A stretch of 50,644 nt of DNA from Planctomycetota bacterium (GTDB lineage: Bacteria; Planctomycetota; Phycisphaerae; Phycisphaerales; UBA1924): NCBI GenBank assembly GCA_023432465.1, contig JAEYUO010000062.1, positions 1 through 50,644 of the forward strand, read 5' to 3'. Below the pieces are notes generated by a model. That model was not told where the DNA came from. It did no database searches and saw nothing but the letters and a program-made list of their open reading frames with translations. Numbering within the stretch: position 1 is the stretch's first letter; each line of letters opens with the position of its first letter. The position numbers were made by a program, and so were the translations under genes. Below are positions 46,267 through 50,644 of the stretch, in pieces.

Positions 46267-46776
46267 CTACTTGCTTCCGGTCGCCGCGCTGCGCTGGAAC
46301 CGCACCAACGGGTCGGCCCGGCCCTCCGCGGGCATAAGCGACAGCACGTTGTCCTTCAGCATGAACCGCCGCGGCTCGGAGAGCGCCATCGTCAGCTTCG
46401 CCTCGATGCTCATCAACTCCGGCGGCCCGGCCATGCGGGTCATGGCGATCGGCCCGAGCGCGAACCTGCTCCGTGTCAGCTCCTGCGTGACCAGTTCGGA
46501 GCCGAACTGGTTCACACCGCTGAACCCGCCCACGCTGCCATCGGGCTTGATCGTCAGGCTCGGTCGCCTCGCGGCCGAGTCGTGCAACTGCTCGGCAATC
46601 GGCCGCTCGCCAAGCTCAAAGACTGTCCACTCGCCCGCCAGCGTGCTGATGCCCTCGGCCGCCGATTGGAACGATGTCACCTCGCGCCCGGGCTCGCCCT
46701 TGCCTCCTGATGCGCACCCGCCCGCGGCCATGGCCGCGAAGACCAACAACGGGACAACCAGACCGGGCATGCGCAT
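46267..46776 (-). CDS. META domain lipoprotein
   Basis: Exported lipoprotein of 169 residues. The signal peptide ends in AAGGC, with the lipidated cysteine at about residue 20. A META/HslJ-like domain (about 40-160) follows, with LAGEWTVFEL, GGFSGVNQFGSEL and a C-terminal LSLMPAEGRADPLVRFQR. The function is unknown; family members are linked to envelope stress or secretion. AAGGAG lies seven bases before the ATG. It sits between the dioxygenase and acetyltransferase genes on the same strand. Confidence 0.85.
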   Translation of the reverse strand: MRMPGLVVPLLVFAAMAAGGCASGGKGEPGREVTSFQSAAEGISTLAGEWTVFELGERPIAEQLHDSAARRPSLTIKPDGSVGGFSGVNQFGSELVTQELTRSRFALGPIAMTRMAGPPELMSIEAKLTMALSEPRRFMLKDNVLSLMPAEGRADPLVRFQRSAATGSK

Positions 46777-46804
46777 GATCGAACTCCTTGCGTAGAGCCC
46801 GATT

Positions 46805-47440
46805 CTACCTCCTGCCGCTCGCAGTGCGGCGGGCCTTCTTCTTGCCCGGGGCCTTCTCGCCCCCGGCAGCCCGGACCTTGCCCTTCTCGATCGCGATCGT
46901 CCCCGCACGCTGGATGACATACCCGCACGCCTTGCATGTTCGGCGCGATGCCGGGCCGCCCCAGAACTTGTTCATCACGATCGCCAGGTCCTTGTCGATC
47001 TTCTTGAGCCGGAATCGGGCGTCGTACACCAGGTGGTCACACTTCGGGCAATACCACTGCAGGCCGTCGTTCTGTCCCTTTGGCCGCGGAAACTCGACGA
47101 TCAGGCCGACCGTCCCCGCGGGTCGCTGGGGACGATGCGGGACCCATCGCGGGAGCAGAAAGATCTCACCCTCTCGGACGATGACATCGTGCGGCTTCGC
47201 GCCGTCCAGCGGTCGCACCCGCACAGCGATATCACCCTTGAGCTGGTAGAACAACTCCTCGGTCGGGTTCACGTGGTAGTCGTTGCGGGTGTTCGGGCCG
47301 CCGGACACGAAGATGATCACATCATCCGACTCGGCGAAGAACTGCTTGTTGCTCACCGGCGGCTTCAGGTGCTTCTGGTTCTTTTTGATCCAGTCCTGCA
47401 GGTTGAACTTGGCAAGACGAAAGGCGGGGGCAGCGGGCAT
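46805..47440 (-). CDS. nbaC: 3-hydroxyanthranilate 3,4-dioxygenase
   Basis: Cupin iron enzyme that opens the ring of 3-hydroxyanthranilate to give ACMS. Iron ligands are H56, E62 and H102, and substrate residues are R52, R106 and E116, all at the spacing of the characterised bacterial enzyme. The rubredoxin-like second metal site is intact with C131, C134, C169 and C172. The 211 residues are longer than the usual 175-180 because of a basic tail (GKKKARR). AAGGAG lies eight bases before the ATG. It is 28 bases upstream of the META gene. Confidence 0.94.
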   Translation of the reverse strand: MPAAPAFRLAKFNLQDWIKKNQKHLKPPVSNKQFFAESDDVIIFVSGGPNTRNDYHVNPTEELFYQLKGDIAVRVRPLDGAKPHDVIVREGEIFLLPRWVPHRPQRPAGTVGLIVEFPRPKGQNDGLQWYCPKCDHLVYDARFRLKKIDKDLAIVMNKFWGGPASRRTCKACGYVIQRAGTIAIEKGKVRAAGGEKAPGKKKARRTASGRR

Positions 47441-47557
47441 GCGGGTGCTCCTTCTTGGGCGCAGTCAGCCGCGCCGGTCGTATTCAGGATACAGGAGTCG
47501 CTTGCTCGCCGCAACACGGGAACCGGCAGGCATGGTCGATCCGGCCGGGCAAAGCGT

Positions 47558-48214
47558 TCACCGGCGTGCCACGATGCGCCGCTTCGCAGGGGCCTTCGCA
47601 CCGCTCTTCGCGGCCTTGGCGCCGGAGACGGCCGCGCCTCGCGCCATCCGCAGCGCGGGCGGACGCGGCGAGGAGTTCAGATCGCCCTTGGTCGGCGGCT
47701 GCACCACACTCCCGCACTTGCGGCAGGTGCGCAGCGTCGCATCGTCCCAGAAGCGATCGAAGATGTCCTCAAGCTCATCCTGCGCATCGTCGAGGCTGAA
47801 ACCCTCTTCGTACACCGAGTGATTGCACCGATCGCAGTAGAACCGGAGCGTGTCATCCTCCGTGCCCTTGCGCCGGCGCTCAAAGACCAGTCCGATCGAG
47901 CCCTCCGGACGCTGGGGGGAGTGCGGCACGTTCGCCGGGAGCGCGAACAACTCGCCCGCACCGACGGACACTTCATGCACAACGCCGTCGCTGTCGCGAA
48001 TCCAGAGCGCCAGTTCGCCCTCGAGCTGAAAGAACAGCTCCTCGTGCGGGCTGACGTGGTAGTCCTTCCGCCAGCACGGCCCGCTCACCACCGACACGAC
48101 GAAGTCGTTCGCGCTGTCGATGACTCGCCCCTCGCCGAACGGCGGTTTGCAGTGCCGACGATTCTCCGTCAGCCAGGTCTTGATGTTCAGCGGCAATCCC
48201 AACGTGGCCGGCAT
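47558..48214 (-). CDS. Second 3-hydroxyanthranilate 3,4-dioxygenase paralogue
   Basis: Paralogue of the neighbouring dioxygenase, 218 residues. All catalytic positions are kept: H53, E59 and H98 for iron, R49, R102 and E112 for substrate, and C127, C130, C164 and C167 for the rubredoxin-like site. The sequence between them is clearly diverged (for example GPCWRKDYHVS against GPNTRNDYHVN), and it has its own basic Ala/Lys-rich tail. GGAGG six bases before the ATG gives a strong ribosome site. It is the first gene of the minus-strand kynurenine run. It may act on the same or a substituted substrate. Confidence 0.9.
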   Translation of the reverse strand: MPATLGLPLNIKTWLTENRRHCKPPFGEGRVIDSANDFVVSVVSGPCWRKDYHVSPHEELFFQLEGELALWIRDSDGVVHEVSVGAGELFALPANVPHSPQRPEGSIGLVFERRRKGTEDDTLRFYCDRCNHSVYEEGFSLDDAQDELEDIFDRFWDDATLRTCRKCGSVVQPPTKGDLNSSPRPPALRMARGAAVSGAKAAKSGAKAPAKRRIVARR

Positions 48215-48379
48215 GGCTGGCCTCCAGAAACGGCCCGCCCCCAATGGTGTTCGCAGCGCGGAGCTGACCTTCAATGCTACGGCCCTCGGCACCAGACGTG
48301 AACACACGGCGAACCGCGTACAAACATCCGCGCACCTCTCACCACACTCGCGGCCGCGGATGTGCAACGATCTGGGGCC

Positions 48380-49312
48380 ATGACTACCCACGCGAACCCC
48401 ACGATGAACCCCCATCCCCGCGCCCGTGTCGCGCTGGAAACGACCCTGCTGCTGCACGGAGTGCCGCGGCCGGATGCCCGTCCGCTGGCCGTCCGTCTGT
48501 CAAAGGTCATCCATGACCAGGGGGCAATCCCTATGACTGTGGGGGTGCTCCGCGGCAAGCCCGTCGTCGGCTTGAGCGATGCCCAACTCGATGAGCTGCT
48601 CGCCGCGCCGGCCGAACAGGTCCGCAAGGTCAACACCTCGAACCTCGGGATCTGCATGTCGCGCCGCCAGCACGGCGCAACCACGGTGAGCACGACGATG
48701 GAACTCGCCGCCGCGGCGGGCGTGAGTGTCTTTGCGACGGGCGGCATCGGCGGGGTGCACTTTGCTGAAGCTTCCGGTTCTGGTTCCTCCGCGCCCTCCG
48801 CGCTGGATGTCTCCTCCGACCTGCACGCGTTCACGCGCTTCCCCGTCGCGGTGATCGCCTCCGGGGTGAAGTCCATCCTCGATGTCGCGGGCACGCGCGA
48901 AGTGCTTGAGACGCTCGGCGTGCCGGTCGTCGGCTTTCGCACCGATGACTTCCCCGCGTTCTACCTGCGCAGGTCCGATGGACCGCGTGTCGCGCCGCTC
49001 GATGCCCGCTTTGACGATGTGGCGGAGCTTGCCGCGTATGTGCGGCACGAGCTCGCGCGGAGCCGCCGCGGCGTGCTGATCTGCAACCCCATCCCGCCGG
49101 AGCATGAACTGCGTGCATCTGACTGGCAGCAGTGGCTGGGTGCAGCGCGAGCAGAGGTCGCCCGCTCCGGCGCACAAGGGCGCGATGTCACGCCGAGGCT
49201 GCTCGGTGCGTTGCACAAGGTCTCGGGCGGCGCGACGCTGCGCGCCAACATCGCGCTGGTTGAATCCAATGCGACACTTGCAGGCAAACTCGCGCGGGCG
49301 ATGGCGGAGTGA
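48380..49312 (+). CDS. psuG: Pseudouridine-5'-phosphate glycosidase PsuG
   Basis: Cleaves pseudouridine 5'-phosphate to uracil and ribose 5-phosphate in pseudouridine salvage. The 310-residue protein contains ALETTLLLHGVPRP, GAIPMTVGVLRGKPVVGL, KVNTSNLGICMSRRQHGATTV, FATGGIGGVH, a DVSSDL segment and VIASGVKSILD, all of the family. There is an Ala/Ser-rich run before DVSSDL. The kinase partner PsuK is not adjacent. It is divergent from the dioxygenase paralogue across 165 bases in which I see no clear promoter. The ATG at 48380 fits the family N-terminus. Confidence 0.94.
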   Translation: MTTHANPTMNPHPRARVALETTLLLHGVPRPDARPLAVRLSKVIHDQGAIPMTVGVLRGKPVVGLSDAQLDELLAAPAEQVRKVNTSNLGICMSRRQHGATTVSTTMELAAAAGVSVFATGGIGGVHFAEASGSGSSAPSALDVSSDLHAFTRFPVAVIASGVKSILDVAGTREVLETLGVPVVGFRTDDFPAFYLRRSDGPRVAPLDARFDDVAELAAYVRHELARSRRGVLICNPIPPEHELRASDWQQWLGAARAEVARSGAQGRDVTPRLLGALHKVSGGATLRANIALVESNATLAGKLARAMAE

Positions 49313-49326
49313 TCCAAGAACAGATT

Positions 49327-49379
49327 GGCCACGGATCGACACGGATGAAGACGGATTCAATCCGTGTTCATCTGTGGCC
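49327..49379. repeat. Imperfect inverted repeat at the convergent psuG/polX ends
   Basis: Arms at 49327-49346 and 49360-49379 match at 17 of 20 positions, with ACGGAT recurring every ten bases in the left half and a near-palindrome ACGGATTCAATCCGT at 49351-49365 in the middle. The right arm encodes the last codons and stop of the polX-like gene. It may act as a terminator for both genes. Confidence 0.8.
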
Positions 49380-50644
49380 TGCCTTCTTCCCCAACCACTT
49401 GGCCAGCCGTTCCGCAGTCCACGTGTTGACGCACTGCTCGGCCGGAAGCCAGCCGCGGCGGGCGGTGGCGACGCCGAACCGCAGGTTGTCGAAGTCCTCC
49501 GCCGCATGCACATCGCAGTCGATGGCGATCAGGCATCCCGCATCCACCGAGGCACGAACGTGCGTATCTCGTAGGTCCAGCCGCATCCAGTGCGCGTTGA
49601 TCTCCAGCGCCACATCGTGCGCCTTCGCCGCGGCGATGATCTTCGCCATATCCGGGCTCAGCCCTGCACGGCGGTTGATGAGCCGCCCCGTCGGATGTCC
49701 GACGATGTGCACCCTCCCGCTCTCGATCGCGCGGATGAGCCGCTTGGTCGCGACCTCCGGCTCCTGGCTGAGCGCGCTGTGCGGCGATCCGACCACCACA
49801 TCCAGCAGCGCGAGCGTCTCGGCATCATAATCGAGCGAACCGTCCGCCAGGATGTCCACTTCGCTGCCGGCGAGGATGTGGATGCCCTTGACCTTCTTTC
49901 GTGCCGCGTGGATCGCCGCGACGTGCTCGCGGAGTCGCTCGGGCGAGAGTCCGCCGGCGATGACGCTCGACTTGGAGTGATCGGTAACGGCGATGGTGTG
50001 GAACCCGCGGCCCTTGGCGTCGCTCGCCAGCTCCTCGATGCTCAGCCGACCGTCCGATGCGGTCGTGTGCGCGTGCAGTTCGGCCTTGATGTCGGCGAGT
50101 TCGATCAGGTCTTCCACCGGCGCGGCGGCATGCTTCGCGGCCTTGGTCTTCGCGCCTGCAAAGGCCATCTCCGCCCGGTCAAGCTCGCCACGATCCTCGC
50201 GCAGCTCCGGCGGCACATACGCAAGCTTGAGCGCGTGGAAGATCTCCTCTTCCGTCTCTCCGGCGACAGGCTTGATGCCGCGCTGCTGCGGCGGGGTCTT
50301 CTCATCATCCTCCGGGAACAGGCCGTACTCATTGAGCGTGAGACCCATCTTCAGCGAACGCTCGCGCAGACGGATGTTGAACTCCTTGGAGCCCGTGAAG
50401 TACATCAGCGCTGCGCCCCACGAATCGGTCGGCACCACACGCAGATCGACCTGCACCGAGGGACCAATGTCGGCTTCTCCCGATTTGCCCTCGACCATGA
50501 AACGACCGGACTCGTGTGCGATGCGGGCTCGCACCGAGGATTTCTTGTCGCCCGCGGTGATGATCTGCGACACTCCCGGCAATGTGCGGAAAGCCTCTCC
50601 GACGCGGGGCCCCGCGGCGGCCGCCGCCGCCCCCACGCTGTGGG
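49368..50644 (-). CDS. polX: DNA polymerase X family protein with PHP domain, 3' part
   Basis: The frame is open to the window edge, so the N-terminal part is missing. The visible 425 residues contain the end of the polymerase palm and thumb (VDLRVVPTDSWGAALMYFTG, EFNIRLRERSLKMGLTLNEYGLF) followed by a PHP phosphoesterase domain (about 185-415) with the metal motif ELHAHTTASDG, VTDHSKSS, GSEVDIL, GSPHSAL, HIVGHPTGRL and DCDVH. Bacterial PolX proteins combine gap-filling polymerase and 3' exonuclease activities in base-excision repair. The last residues GHR and the stop come from the inverted repeat. Confidence 0.93.
   Translation of the reverse strand, partial: HSVGAAAAAAGPRVGEAFRTLPGVSQIITAGDKKSSVRARIAHESGRFMVEGKSGEADIGPSVQVDLRVVPTDSWGAALMYFTGSKEFNIRLRERSLKMGLTLNEYGLFPEDDEKTPPQQRGIKPVAGETEEEIFHALKLAYVPPELREDRGELDRAEMAFAGAKTKAAKHAAAPVEDLIELADIKAELHAHTTASDGRLSIEELASDAKGRGFHTIAVTDHSKSSVIAGGLSPERLREHVAAIHAARKKVKGIHILAGSEVDILADGSLDYDAETLALLDVVVGSPHSALSQEPEVATKRLIRAIESGRVHIVGHPTGRLINRRAGLSPDMAKIIAAAKAHDVALEINAHWMRLDLRDTHVRASVDAGCLIAIDCDVHAAEDFDNLRFGVATARRGWLPAEQCVNTWTAERLAKWLGKKAGHR

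Overview
The window reads as a chromosomal segment from a GC-rich bacterium of the phylum Planctomycetota, most likely class Phycisphaerae. This is inferred from gene content: a Minf_1886-type conserved protein (a Planctomycetes/Verrucomicrobia family), a DUF1800/DUF1501 pair, System II cytochrome c biogenesis with a very long ResB, and an alternative complex III joined to a caa3-type oxidase. No phage, transposase, integrase, plasmid or CRISPR feature is visible. Gene density is high and no gene-free stretch exceeds 300 bases.

Region 1 (1-10.2 kb), mixed housekeeping and envelope genes: an octanucleotide repeat, sppA, hldE, a REC-GGDEF diguanylate cyclase with its own Hpt protein, tRNA-Leu(TAA), a HELAH-containing membrane protein, a DUF4126 protein, trmD, an AI-2E family transporter and an OmpA-like lipoprotein. 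Region 2 (10.2-17.5 kb, + strand): an MtaD/MqnX-like amidohydrolase, resB and ccsA (System II cytochrome c maturation), 3-methyladenine DNA glycosylase and the Minf_1886 protein.

Region 3 (17.6-35 kb), respiration: on the minus strand, actA-actB-actC-actD-actE-actF, a small unknown membrane protein, a SCO copper chaperone, coxB-coxA-coxC-coxD and an unknown two-helix membrane protein form one long run. Heme A synthase ctaA is divergent from actA. Alternative complex III oxidises quinol and passes electrons through c hemes to the CuA/heme c subunit of the oxidase. SCO, CtaA and ResB/CcsA supply the copper, heme A and heme c these complexes need. CoxA carries the YSHP signature of A2-type oxidases.

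Region 4 (35-40.5 kb): DUF1800 and DUF1501 genes, then three translationally coupled genes for related membrane proteins. Each carries a CxxC-x15-CxxC zinc ribbon, and one carries three ribbons at exactly 56-residue spacing. This three-gene set is my best candidate for an undescribed system. It is flanked by two long inverted-repeat elements.

Region 5 (40.5-48.2 kb), kynurenine pathway, all on the minus strand: two 3-hydroxyanthranilate dioxygenase paralogues, a META lipoprotein, a GNAT acetyltransferase, ACMS decarboxylase, kynureninase, an unknown 323-residue protein and kynurenine 3-monooxygenase. Together they take kynurenine to 2-aminomuconate semialdehyde; the first steps from tryptophan are not here. 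The ACMS decarboxylase gene contains an apparent in-frame palindromic insertion. Region 6 (48.4-50.6 kb): psuG and the 3' part of a polX gene, converging on an inverted repeat.

A second theme is repeat DNA. Heptanucleotide repeats of different sequence occur in three gaps (16307, 19112 and 38193), and long or short inverted repeats occur at 36745, 38145, 40286, 44509, 45367 and 49327. Two of the inverted repeats supply the last codons of a neighbouring gene.
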